15,740 nucleotides of DNA from Tannerella sp. oral taxon 808. Its GTDB lineage: Bacteria > Bacteroidota > Bacteroidia > Bacteroidales > Tannerellaceae. Position numbers and translations under genes: made by a program. Below, piece by piece: positions 1 through 6,477 of this stretch; position 1 is the first letter of the stretch; each line of letters starts with the position of its first letter. The notes beneath the pieces are model-generated. The model ran no database searches and was not told where the DNA came from. It saw only the letters and a program-made list of their open reading frames with translations. Location: NCBI GenBank assembly GCA_002890585.1, contig MIQB01000049.1, positions 1 to 15,740 on the forward strand, read 5' to 3'.

Positions 1-100
1 TTCGGAACATCCACGGCTGTGTGTTATGCCCCGACGGGGCTTTGACGGCCTGCTCGATCAGGAACAGGAAGTCAGGGTTTTGTGCTAACGAATGATTCAT
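1..100 (-). CDS. Nitroreductase-family protein, N-terminal part (runs off the left edge)
   Basis: Seen: an ATG at 98-100 (minus strand) opens a frame that stays open to the window edge, giving 33 residues. It contains the stretch AVKAPSGHNTQPWMFR. Known: the pattern APSxxNTQPW near the N-terminus is typical of FMN-binding nitroreductase-fold oxidoreductases, where it contributes to cofactor binding; the SGHNTQPW variant is seen in several Bacteroidetes and Acg-like members. Inferred: a cytoplasmic NAD(P)H-dependent flavin oxidoreductase; the substrate cannot be told. The start follows the stop of the winged-helix gene by 66 bp on the same strand, so it could be read through from that operon. 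I see no Shine-Dalgarno site; a poor -7-like TAGATTTT lies at 108-115. The catalytic remainder is outside the window. Confidence 0.8.
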   Translation of the reverse strand, partial: MNHSLAQNPDFLFLIEQAVKAPSGHNTQPWMFR

Positions 101-166
101 ATGAACTAAAATCTAACAGGTAAAAACGAACAATGCAGGGCACGCACCAAGGGCTCAAGGCGGTGC

Positions 167-466
167 TCACTTTTCATTTTTCACTCCCTTGAGGTAATGA
201 TCCAGCGCCTCGACGTATTGGCGGAAAGCCTCCGTGCCCTCGGACGTGATGCGGCAGGTGGTGCGGGGAATCTTTCCCCTGAAACCTTTTTCTATGGTGA
301 TATAACCCGCCTGCGAGAGCTTCTCCAACTGCACACTCAGGTTGCCGGCCGTCGCGCCCGTCTCCTTGCGCAGGTAGGTGAAGTCGGCGCTCTCCACGCC
401 GATCAGGATGGACATTACGCCCAACCGAAGTTCGCTGTGAAGCAGCGGATTCAGTCCGGGGAGCAT
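167..466 (-). CDS. Small winged-helix transcriptional regulator
   Basis: 99 residues. Seen: an N-terminal helix (NPLLHSELRLGVMSIL), a helix-turn-helix in which recognition-helix residues GATAGNLSVQLEKLSQAGYI (about 37-56) are followed by a wing (IEKGFRGKIPRTTCRIT), and a C-terminal helix (EAFRQYVEALDHYL). Known: this is the layout of the single-domain winged-helix proteins (HTH_34/MarR-ArsR-like, about 80-100 aa) common in Bacteroidetes. They usually sit beside a small multi-helix membrane protein, as here. The start at 466 was chosen because the protein then begins just before the domain; the frame stays open upstream to 937, but that extension is the antisense-like shadow of the neighbouring gene. 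The gene overlaps the end of the membrane-protein gene by 16 bp, which suggests translational coupling. Inferred: autoregulator of this operon, possibly acting at the inverted repeat at 3940-3956. The effector is unknown. Confidence 0.85.
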   Translation of the reverse strand: MLPGLNPLLHSELRLGVMSILIGVESADFTYLRKETGATAGNLSVQLEKLSQAGYITIEKGFRGKIPRTTCRITSEGTEAFRQYVEALDHYLKGVKNEK

Positions 467-1074
467 GCCTTCTTCGCGCGACGGTTCAAGATGTGTCCGG
501 GGATGATGCCCATCGCCACGAACGCCAATGCGAAAATCAGCAGGTGTGGGCCGAGCGTGTGGAGATAAAGCAACGCAACGCTGAGCAGCAGCGCGACGAT
601 ACCGCCGATGATGAGTGGGCGGAAGCGTGTGACAAGCCCTGTGAGGACGCTGCCCTGACCCATCATCAGCGTGATGATAAACAGGATCGTCGCCTGTATC
701 GCGCCGAGGAACGACAGGCAGGAGACGATGAAGCCGCTCCAGCCCATGACGATCCAGATGTACGACACCACTTTGTCGACATACGTGCGGACCTCCGGCG
801 GCTGGCGCCGCTGAAACAGCATCCACGTCAGCCCGATCACAGGGATCAGGAACCATAGGAATTGCGCCCGATAATCGCCCGTGAACGTCACGCCAGCCCA
901 CACCGCCAGCGTGGCCAGCACCGTGGCGTAGCCCCACACGAGCATCGGCGTACCTGCGCCGCGCTCCATCTTGCGCTGCGTGTTGCGGATCATCTCTGCG
1001 ATCAGCGCCATACTCTCTTCTTCATTCAGCGGGACATCCCGCAAGACTTTCTTCTCTTCTTCTTTCATTGTCAT
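451..1074 (-). CDS. Six-helix inner-membrane protein paired with the winged-helix regulator
   Basis: 207 residues. Seen: a charged cytoplasmic N-terminus (about residues 1-40, rich in Glu, Lys and Arg) followed by six hydrophobic segments at about 43-63, 71-88, 103-121, 123-141, 153-171 and 175-192, and a short basic tail ending in HILNRRAKKACSPD. There are no catalytic motifs. Known: uncharacterised membrane proteins of this size and topology are commonly coded directly upstream of HTH_34-type regulators in Bacteroidales. Inferred: it may sense or relay a signal to the regulator, but no function is demonstrated. The ATG lies 3 bp after the stop of the TonB-receptor gene, and a second in-frame ATG two codons later could also serve. 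It overlaps the regulator gene by 16 bp. Confidence 0.8.
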   Translation of the reverse strand: MTMKEEEKKVLRDVPLNEEESMALIAEMIRNTQRKMERGAGTPMLVWGYATVLATLAVWAGVTFTGDYRAQFLWFLIPVIGLTWMLFQRRQPPEVRTYVDKVVSYIWIVMGWSGFIVSCLSFLGAIQATILFIITLMMGQGSVLTGLVTRFRPLIIGGIVALLLSVALLYLHTLGPHLLIFALAFVAMGIIPGHILNRRAKKACSPD

Positions 1075-1077
1075 GAT

Positions 1078-3426
1078 TCATTTTTCGTTTTTCGCTTTCT
1101 CCATCCGCCGCGTATCGTCAGCCGAGGCACGCTCCACGGTGCGCGCCTTGACGGACTTGCCGCTGCGGATGGTGTAATGCAACCCGACCGTGAAGCGTCG
1201 CCCCATTGATCCGCCGGAGACGGACGTGCGTTCGTTGAAGCGATCGGTATTGGAGAAGAACATCACGCCGCGGTCGAAGATGTTGCTCACGCCGAGGGTG
1301 ATGGTCAACCGGCGGTCGGCGAACTGCTTCTTGAGCGCGACGTCGAACGTGTGGCGCGGCTCGATGCCGGAGTTGGCCGAATAGAGCCGGCTCGACGCAT
1401 TGTAGGTCAGCTCCGCGTACGCGTCGCGGGGGAGGGTGACGCCGAGCGTGAGGCGGGCAAAGCCGAGCCAGTGCGTCGCCCACGGGTCGGAGGAGGTGGC
1501 GCGCAGATCTTGCCGCACACCGACAAGGTTGGCGTTGAGTTCCCACCCGCGGACGGGTCGGAGGGGCGCGCTCAGGGCGACGAACCAGTGGTTCTCGCGG
1601 TCGTGATTCTCAGGCCGCACGATGCGCACCTCGGGCGCTGAAGCGTCAGTGTGCGCCTCCTCGCGGACGAGGTCGCGGTGGAGGTTGCCGCCGACGGTCA
1701 GCGTGTAGCGGTAGTGCCAGACGGCCGTCAGGCTGAGGCGCCGAATGTACGTTGGGCGGAGCGCTGGGTTTCCCTCGATGTAGGCGAAGTCTGACGAGCG
1801 GACGCGCCGCGGATTGAGGTAGCGGAAGTTGGGCCGCTCCACGTTGCGGGCGTATTGCGCGATGAGCATGAAGAGGCGCATCGGGTCGAAGGCGTACGTC
1901 GCGGTAGCGTTCTCGAAGAGGTCGGCGTAGGCGCGTCGCATGCCCTCGCGACCGGCCGTGTGTGTCCACTCCGCGCGCAGTCCGGCGGTGAGGCTGAGAC
2001 GACCAAGCTCGAGGGCGAGCGAGGCGTAGCCGGCCGCGATCTGCTCGGTGTAATCGTTGAGGAAACCCGGATCAGACGCCGCGCCCTCGCGACGGACAGA
2101 GTCGCGCATGCGGTTGCGGGTGTACTTCGCGCCGGCGGAGAGCCGCATGCCCGACCGGAAGACGCGCACGGCGGAGGCGTCGATGGCCAACACTCGGTAG
2201 CGCGAGGCGGTGAGGTCGCGGTTCGTCCAGCCCGCTGTCGAATGCTCGTCTGTCTCGCCGCCGAGCTTGCGGTCGGTGTAGTCGGCCACTAACTTGAGCC
2301 GCGACCCGATCGTGTCCGTGCGGTGCGTCACGTTCACGGCTGCTGCCGCTAAGCGGTCCGTCTCCTCGCGGTCGTAGTGACCCGAGATAGACCGCAGCCT
2401 GCCATTTTGACTGATCATGGTCTCCACCTCCGACGGCTCCGTTTCTCGTCCGCGCGACAGCTCCGCCTCAGCGCCGACGGACGTCCGCGGGTTGGCGTCG
2501 AAGATTGCCCCAACGCGCCCCGTGACGTTGCGTCGCCGGCCGTCCGTCAACGACTGGGACGCGAACGAGCCGGCTGCGCGGTTCACATAAAAACGCTCGG
2601 CCGACTGCCGCCTTATACCTTTATATATATGGTCGCCCGCGATGGAGGCGTGCCATGTCCAGCGGCCGGCGTGCGCCCGGACGGAAGCCGAGGGTCGGAC
2701 GCCGCCGTACTGCCGGCCGAAGTCCGTCTCGGCCGACACATTGGCATCCACACCCCGCTCACGCCGCCGACGCAGCACGATCCGCACGACGCCGCCCCGC
2801 ACGTCCGCGCCATACGACGCATCGGCCTGGGGCAAGACCTCCACCCGCGCCACATCGGCCGCCCGCAGCGTACGCAAGTAAGCCGCCAGCGCGCGCCCCG
2901 AGAGCCGCAGCTCGCGGTCGTCCACATAGACCCGCGCGCCGGCCGCGCCATTGACTGACACGCCGTCGTCCGTCACCCAGACGCCCGGCGCCGTGCGGAG
3001 CAACTCCGCGCCATCGCGACCGGCCATCGCTGGCGCATCGCCGACGTGCACCACGAAGCGATCCGCCTCACGCACTACCCGTTCGGCCTGCACCGTCACC
3101 TCGCCGAGCCCCACAGACGCTTCAGCCATGACGAGTGACAATTCGTCACCCGAACGGTCGCGCGCCGCGATCAGCGTGTCTAACGGTCGATAGGCCACAT
3201 GCCGCACACGCAGCGTGTAAGCCCCATCAGGAGCGGAGAGTCGGAATCGCCCGGCCGTGTCTGTCACGTCGGCAGCTAACTGTCGATCGCCGCGGAAGAC
3301 TGCCACCGTGGCAGGCTCCACCGCTCGCCCTCCAGCGTCCGTCACCCGACCGCGAACCTCCTGCGCCCGCGTCCCATCGGCGAGCATCGCCGCCGCCAGC
3401 GCCACTATATATAAGGTATAACGCAT
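1078..3426 (-). CDS. TonB-dependent outer-membrane receptor with carboxypeptidase-regulatory-like N-terminal domain
   Basis: 782 residues. Seen: signal peptide MRYTLYIVALAAAMLADGTRA (cleavage about 21/22); an Ig-like CarboxypepD_reg domain (about 23-102: RGRVTDAGGRAVEPATVAVF, then YTLRVRHVAYRPLDT); a short LGEVTVQA linker; a plug region (about 134-220, with LLRTAPGVWV and DASYGADVRGGVVRI); and a large beta-barrel to about residue 757 (TVGLHYTIRSGK). Known: this matches the outer-membrane beta-barrel family (PF14905-like) rather than SusC; these receptors import or bind unknown ligands using TonB energy. The start at 3426 was chosen for the signal peptide; the frame continues to 3528 but would overlap the previous gene. 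Odd: about 25 basic residues follow the last barrel strand, and the DNA is much more GC-rich than susC (44 of 60 bases G or C at 2641-2700, against 34 of 60 at 9001-9060). There is no SusD partner. Confidence 0.85.
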   Translation of the reverse strand: MRYTLYIVALAAAMLADGTRAQEVRGRVTDAGGRAVEPATVAVFRGDRQLAADVTDTAGRFRLSAPDGAYTLRVRHVAYRPLDTLIAARDRSGDELSLVMAEASVGLGEVTVQAERVVREADRFVVHVGDAPAMAGRDGAELLRTAPGVWVTDDGVSVNGAAGARVYVDDRELRLSGRALAAYLRTLRAADVARVEVLPQADASYGADVRGGVVRIVLRRRRERGVDANVSAETDFGRQYGGVRPSASVRAHAGRWTWHASIAGDHIYKGIRRQSAERFYVNRAAGSFASQSLTDGRRRNVTGRVGAIFDANPRTSVGAEAELSRGRETEPSEVETMISQNGRLRSISGHYDREETDRLAAAAVNVTHRTDTIGSRLKLVADYTDRKLGGETDEHSTAGWTNRDLTASRYRVLAIDASAVRVFRSGMRLSAGAKYTRNRMRDSVRREGAASDPGFLNDYTEQIAAGYASLALELGRLSLTAGLRAEWTHTAGREGMRRAYADLFENATATYAFDPMRLFMLIAQYARNVERPNFRYLNPRRVRSSDFAYIEGNPALRPTYIRRLSLTAVWHYRYTLTVGGNLHRDLVREEAHTDASAPEVRIVRPENHDRENHWFVALSAPLRPVRGWELNANLVGVRQDLRATSSDPWATHWLGFARLTLGVTLPRDAYAELTYNASSRLYSANSGIEPRHTFDVALKKQFADRRLTITLGVSNIFDRGVMFFSNTDRFNERTSVSGGSMGRRFTVGLHYTIRSGKSVKARTVERASADDTRRMEKAKNEK

Positions 3427-3437
3427 GGCCGTAGCCG

Positions 3438-3866
3438 CTATTTGCCCATCATCTCGGCCGGGTTCACGAGCTTCACCTTTACAGTGAGGCCGTCGGCCGC
3501 GAGCTTCACTTTCTGCTTCATGAAGCACGGTTCAGAGGGCACTCCCTCCGCGTTGCGGTCGAGCGTCATGTTGCCGTTCATGTCCTGAAAGACGTACACG
3601 TCGCACGTCCCCACGGGCACGTTGCGCAGCACGAGCGACTGCAGCTCGTCGCCCGTCGGATCGGCCGCCGCATAGACCATGTGCGCGCGATCGTTCGGGT
3701 CGCCGGCCGAGGCCATCAGCTTGCCGCCATTGGCATGAACACCAGTGATGAAGAGCGTCAGATCGACCGTTGTCGTCGTTTGTGCGTTCACCTTTTGCGC
3801 CATCATCGCGGCGCCCGTCATCATGCATAACATGCCTGCTATGCAGGCTATTCTCCAAGTTTTCAT
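3438..3866 (-). CDS. Secreted DUF2141 domain protein
   Basis: 142 residues. Seen: a signal peptide (MKTWRIACIAGMLCMMTGAA, cleavage probably near residue 28 at VNAQ), then a beta-rich domain with the hallmark CDVYVFQDMNGNMTLDRN followed by GVPSEPC. Known: these are the diagnostic segments of DUF2141 (PF09912), a family of about 110-140 residue periplasmic or exported proteins of unknown function. The D-x-N-x-N-x-x-x-D run resembles a calcium-binding loop, but binding is not shown for the family. The start is fixed by a good AGGAG site 9 bp upstream. It is the first gene of the operon and the TonB receptor begins 11 bp after its stop, so the two products probably work together at the cell envelope. 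Confidence 0.87.
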   Translation of the reverse strand: MKTWRIACIAGMLCMMTGAAMMAQKVNAQTTTTVDLTLFITGVHANGGKLMASAGDPNDRAHMVYAAADPTGDELQSLVLRNVPVGTCDVYVFQDMNGNMTLDRNAEGVPSEPCFMKQKVKLAADGLTVKVKLVNPAEMMGK

Positions 3867-3875
3867 CTTGTTTAT

Positions 3876-3880
3876 CTCCT
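3876..3880 (-). promoter_or_regulatory. Shine-Dalgarno site of the DUF2141 gene
   Basis: AGGAG on the minus strand, 9 bp before the ATG at 3866. It stands out because none of the other intact genes in the window has a comparable site. Confidence 0.7.
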
Positions 3881-3927
3881 GTTTTAATGGGGTTTGAATG
3901 GATATGGAATGGTTGTGATCACGAGGG

Positions 3928-3935
3928 CAAATGTA
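3928..3935 (-). promoter_or_regulatory. Bacteroidetes -7 promoter box of the DUF2141/TonB-receptor operon
   Basis: The minus strand reads TACATTTG, a perfect match to the Bacteroidetes primary-sigma -7 consensus TAnnTTTG. It would start transcription near 3922, giving a leader of about 56 nt before the AGGAG site and ATG. No good -33 TTTG is present at the usual distance; the nearest candidate (TTTA, 3951-3954) is too close. That weakness would fit a promoter needing activation, or one shaped by the overlapping operator. Confidence 0.55.
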
Positions 3936-3939
3936 TGGT

Positions 3940-3956
3940 GGTTTATTTTATAAACC
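3940..3956. promoter_or_regulatory. Candidate operator: 7-bp perfect inverted repeat inside the promoter
   Basis: GGTTTAT-TTT-ATAAACC is a perfect hyphenated palindrome (7-bp arms, 3-bp centre). It lies 4 bp upstream of the -7 box, between the -7 and -33 regions. A dimeric winged-helix repressor bound here would block RNA polymerase, and the operon's last gene encodes such a protein. The link is inference from position and symmetry. Confidence 0.45.
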
Positions 3957-4018
3957 GATCTTTGTTGTAGGCTAATTTAAGTGGGCATATGAGCTGCGTA
4001 ACCCGAGTGGGAGAAATG

Positions 4019-4051
4019 AAAAAAGGCATCTCCGCTTGCGGAGATGCCTTT
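4019..4051 (-). terminator. Rho-independent terminator insulating the operon
   Basis: Perfect 14-bp inverted repeat AAAGGCATCTCCGC / GCGGAGATGCCTTT separated by 2 nt (4022-4051). On the minus strand it is followed by six T residues (4024-4019), a canonical intrinsic terminator. On the plus strand the T-run is short. It stops minus-strand transcription arriving from the transposase remnant before the DUF2141 promoter. Confidence 0.8.
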
Positions 4052-4059
4052 CCTTAACA

Positions 4060-4098
4060 TGTCAGTGAACCGTCGGGCTCGACCCTTAGCCACTGACA
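4060..4098. repeat. Nested hairpin of unknown role
   Basis: Outer arms TGTCAGTG (4060-4067) and CACTGACA (4091-4098) are perfectly complementary and enclose an inner GTCG-GGCT-CGAC hairpin (4072-4083). It lies 8 bp beyond the terminator at 4022-4051 and has no T-run. It may be an insertion-sequence end, a structured RNA fragment or chance. Confidence 0.4.
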
Positions 4099-4204
4099 CC
4101 CTATCTGCTATTCATTCATCATTGATCGCTCATTACGCCCCCTCTTCACTTCGCTGCGGGCTTCTCGCCGGAGCGGAGGCGGCGCGTTCTTTGTTGCCCT
4201 ATTC

Positions 4205-4228
4205 AAGTAGACGGCACGCCGTTTACTT
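4205..4228. repeat. Isolated hairpin
   Basis: AAGTAGACGGC / GCCGTTTACTT: 11-bp arms with one G-T pair and a 2-nt centre. No T-run follows on either strand, so it is not a typical terminator. It sits in a gene-free stretch between the operon terminator and the transposase remnant. Confidence 0.4.
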
Positions 4229-4343
4229 AATGTGAGTTCGACGTAAGAAAGGGATAAAAAGAGGCGGGAATCAAGAGTGAAGTTTGGGTTTAAGGGTCAA
4301 ATATGTTCCTGAGATGGTTCAACTCTCCTTTATAGGACAGGGA

Positions 4344-4811
4344 TTATAGAACTATGATGCTCTGAATAAGTCTTGCCTTTCTCTCTCGGGAGATCCCGCG
4401 ATGTATACGCAATTTCATCTTCAGCGAAGAATTCAGCGATTCTAATGCGTTGTTGATATTAGGCCTAACTTCGGAAAAACTTTGGTAGGTACAGAGGACA
4501 TCTAAATGTCTTGTCAAGCCGAAATAAGCGGCTCTTAAACGCCCGATGGATATAAGTGAAAGGCTCTCTTTTCTCCTCCAAGTATGCCTTCCACTACTTA
4601 TGCTATTGCACTAACATCTTTGAGAACTGTTTTTTATCGGAGTGCGTGAGCTGTAGGCTAATCAAAGCAATAGAGGTCGATGTTTTGGGTGATTGGTAAG
4701 CGGCTGTCTGATGCATTGCACTTGATGGAATTGACAGTATGGATAAGGGATTGACATCAAGGCTTTTTTCAGTTCGAACAGTCACATCAGAAATGACTCC
4801 GTTCACCACAA
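4344..4811 (-). pseudogene. Degenerate DDE-type transposase (C-terminal two thirds)
   Basis: No single frame is open, but three minus-strand frames together read as one transposase. Around 4690-4780: IPYPYCQFHQVQCIRQPLTN followed by HPKH. Then around 4603-4680 in another frame: ALISLQLTHSDKKQFSKMLV, then Q-stop-HK-stop and WKAYLEEKREPFTYIHRAFK. Then in a third frame (4344-4610): GRLRAAYFGLTRHLDVL, NNALESLNSSLKMKLRIHRG and ISRERKARLIQSI before a stop. Known: IPxQxCQFHQ..R.LT..PK, KW..FLEE and NTxNALE..xSxLKxKLRxHxG are recurring blocks of a group of bacterial DDE transposases. I cannot assign the IS family. At least two frameshifts and two in-frame stops mean it is dead. The N-terminal third is not recognisable. 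Base composition is more A/T-rich than the flanking genes, as expected of an insertion. Confidence 0.75.
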
Positions 4812-4858
4812 AAGATCCTTGCCCTTTGAGACAGGGACATAGTTGAACCCCTTAAGCC

Positions 4859-4910
4859 AAAAATCGGCACTCGGTGCAGAAATGAATCTGCTCCGAGTGC
4901 CGATTTTTTT
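4859..4910 (-). terminator. Strong bidirectional terminator after the MFS permease gene
   Basis: Arms AAAAATCGGCACTCGG (4859-4874) and CCGAGTGCCGATTTTT (4893-4908) pair perfectly over 16 bp. After a T-T mismatch the stem continues with GCAG/CTGC, leaving an 8-nt loop. On the minus strand five T residues follow, and on the plus strand seven T residues (4904-4910). It lies 60 bp beyond the permease stop codon, so it most likely ends the regulator-independent susCD-permease transcript. It also blocks plus-strand transcription. Confidence 0.85.
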
Positions 4911-4969
4911 GATAAGACATACCGATCACTCCAACGAAGGAAAGGGAGGGAGGGCTCGCCCGATGGGGC

Positions 4970-6133
4970 TCAGGCGGCCTGCTTGCGGAGGTCGCGGATC
5001 TTGGGAGAAAGGACGATCAGATAGGCAACGCAGAGGGTGAGCACTACGACAGCACCGACCTGTCCGCCCATCGCGTCGGAGGCGACGCCCATCAGGAAAG
5101 GGAAGACGGCTCCGCCGGCAATACCCATGATCATCAATCCGGAGATCTCATTGTCGCGGCCGGGCAGGTGAAGCAGAGCCTGCGAGAAGAGGATGGAGAA
5201 AACGTTGGAATTGCCGTAACCAATCAGCGCGACGCAGATGTAGAGCGCTGTGGTGGAACTGGCGAAGTAGAGGCCGGCTACGGCCACGGCAATCATGACG
5301 ACGCTCAGCAAGAAGAAATGTTTGGCCGAATAGCGGGTCAAGATGAAAGCCCCACTGAAGGCGCCGATGGTGCGGAAGAGGAAGTAGAGGCTTGTAGCAT
5401 AACCCGCATCAGCGAGGGTCATGCCGACGCGCTCCATGAGCAATTTGGGGGCGGTGGTGTTGGTGCCGACGTCGATGCCGACGTGCATCATAATGCCCAC
5501 AAAGAGCATAAGCACGAAGGGCGTCTTAAGCAGAGATAGGCATTGCCCGAAGGTGGAGCGGACGGTGGAGGGGCGCTCTTCGACGCGGGTGAAGGCGAGC
5601 ACGAGGGCGGCTGCCACGGCAACGACGGCAAAGAGCGGGAAGAGCAGCTTCCAATCGCCTAAATGCAGCATGGCCCAAGCCGCGATGATGGGCGCAAGGA
5701 AGGAGGCAACGGCCTTGACGAACTGTCCGAAGGTGAGCATGCCAGCCAAGCGGTCTTCCGCGACGATGTCAGCCACGAGGGGATTGAGAGAAACTTGCAT
5801 CAGCGTGTTGCCAATGCCCAAGAGGGAGAAAGCGATGAGCATGACCGGGAAGCTGTAGCTGATCATGGGTACGAGGAGGGCGCAGAGCGTAACCACAAGG
5901 CTGATCAGCACGGTGCGCCGGCGGCCGATGCGGTTCATAAGCATGCCCGTGGGCACGGAGAAGATGAGGAACCAAAAGAAGACCATCGAGGGCATGAGGT
6001 TAGCCATCGTGTCGTTGAGCGTGAAGTCGCTCTTGACGTAGTTGGTGGCGATACCTACGAGGTCGACAAAGCCCATGGTGAAGAAGGCAAACATCACGGG
6101 CACAAGGCGGGATAGGGAACTTTTCTGTGTCAT
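4970..6133 (-). CDS. Major facilitator superfamily transporter, probable sugar permease
   Basis: 387 residues with a short basic N-terminus (MTQKSSLSRL) and about twelve hydrophobic segments. Seen: a motif-A-like loop GMLMNRIGRRRTV (about residues 63-75) between helices 2 and 3; GIGNTLMQVSLNPLVADI in the N-terminal half; GYGNSNVFSILFSQALL and EISGLMIMGIAGGAVFPFLM in the C-terminal half. Known: these resemble the fucose/glucose/galactose-type proton symporters (FucP/GluP-like) often coded with susCD in Bacteroidales. Inferred: it moves the monosaccharide or short oligosaccharide freed in the periplasm into the cytoplasm. The ATG at 6133 was chosen because it gives a normal MFS length; the same frame stays open through array 1 to 6646, but that extension is repeat-derived. 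No terminator with a T-run separates it from susD, so cotranscription with a 344-bp repeat-bearing gap is likely. A C6 tract lies 10 bp before the start. Confidence 0.85.
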   Translation of the reverse strand: MTQKSSLSRLVPVMFAFFTMGFVDLVGIATNYVKSDFTLNDTMANLMPSMVFFWFLIFSVPTGMLMNRIGRRRTVLISLVVTLCALLVPMISYSFPVMLIAFSLLGIGNTLMQVSLNPLVADIVAEDRLAGMLTFGQFVKAVASFLAPIIAAWAMLHLGDWKLLFPLFAVVAVAAALVLAFTRVEERPSTVRSTFGQCLSLLKTPFVLMLFVGIMMHVGIDVGTNTTAPKLLMERVGMTLADAGYATSLYFLFRTIGAFSGAFILTRYSAKHFFLLSVVMIAVAVAGLYFASSTTALYICVALIGYGNSNVFSILFSQALLHLPGRDNEISGLMIMGIAGGAVFPFLMGVASDAMGGQVGAVVVLTLCVAYLIVLSPKIRDLRKQAA

Positions 6134-6210
6134 GTTGAGAGAAGGGGGGCTATAGATGGAATACAATTGGATGGCTTCGCCCGTGGCGGTGGGCAGGTAG
6201 AGGGTAGAGG

Positions 6211-6459
6211 GAAAATCGAACTTTTTGACGCTTGCCCAAGTTGGGCAAACGGAAAATCGAACTTTTTGAGCCTTGCCCAAGTTGGGCAAATGGAAAATCG
6301 AACTTTTTGACGCTTGCCCAAGTTGGGCAACGAGTAAAACGGACTTTTTGGCCTTTGCCCAAGTTGGGCAAACGGAAAAACGAACTTTTTGGCCCTTGCC
6401 CAAGTTGGGCAACGAGTAAAACGGACTTTTTGGCCTTTGCAACGAGAGTTGCAAAGGCC
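6211..6459. repeat. Array 1: six 41-bp tandem palindrome-bearing units between susD and the permease gene
   Basis: Units start at 6211, 6252, 6293, 6334, 6375 and 6416. Units 1-5 are exactly 41 bp and each contains the 17-nt odd palindrome TTGCCCAAGTTGGGCAA (8-bp arms around one G) at 6232, 6273, 6314, 6355 and 6396. The linker is [GT]AAAA[TA]CG[AG]ACTTTTT. Unit 6 keeps the linker but replaces the core by a different, longer palindrome (see 6431-6460). Linker variants alternate (GAAAATCGAAC in units 1-3, GTAAAACGGAC in units 4 and 6), a sign of past unit duplication. There are no spacers, so it is not CRISPR. Because 41 is not a multiple of 3, all three minus-strand frames read a common 41-residue repeat. 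The rest of the 344-bp gap (6134-6210, 6461-6477) shows nothing else. Confidence 0.95.
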
Positions 6460-6460
6460 A
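6431..6460 (-). terminator. Long hairpin directly after susD (array unit 6)
   Basis: TGGCCTTTGCAAC (6431-6443) and GTTGCAAAGGCCA (6448-6460) form a perfect 13-bp stem with a GAGA/TCTC loop, 17 bp beyond the susD stop. On the minus strand it is followed by AAAAAG and then CCGTTTT, not a clean U-run. It may therefore stabilise the 3' end of a processed susCD transcript rather than terminate fully. It occupies the same phase as the 17-nt palindromes of the other array units. Confidence 0.5.
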
Positions 6461-6477
6461 CGAAAATCCTATTGCCA

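Noticed and set aside
1081..1095. Identical KNEK C-terminal ends of the TonB receptor and the winged-helix protein
   Set aside because: The shared A-rich tails are only four codons long and such lysine-rich ends are common. No evidence of duplication was found around them.
1078..3528. 816-residue version of the TonB receptor
   Set aside because: The upstream 34 codons overlap the DUF2141 gene and precede an obvious signal peptide at 3426.
6211..6459. CRISPR array or stacked terminators
   Set aside because: Whole units repeat with no unique spacers, and the palindromes are not followed directly by T-runs on either strand.
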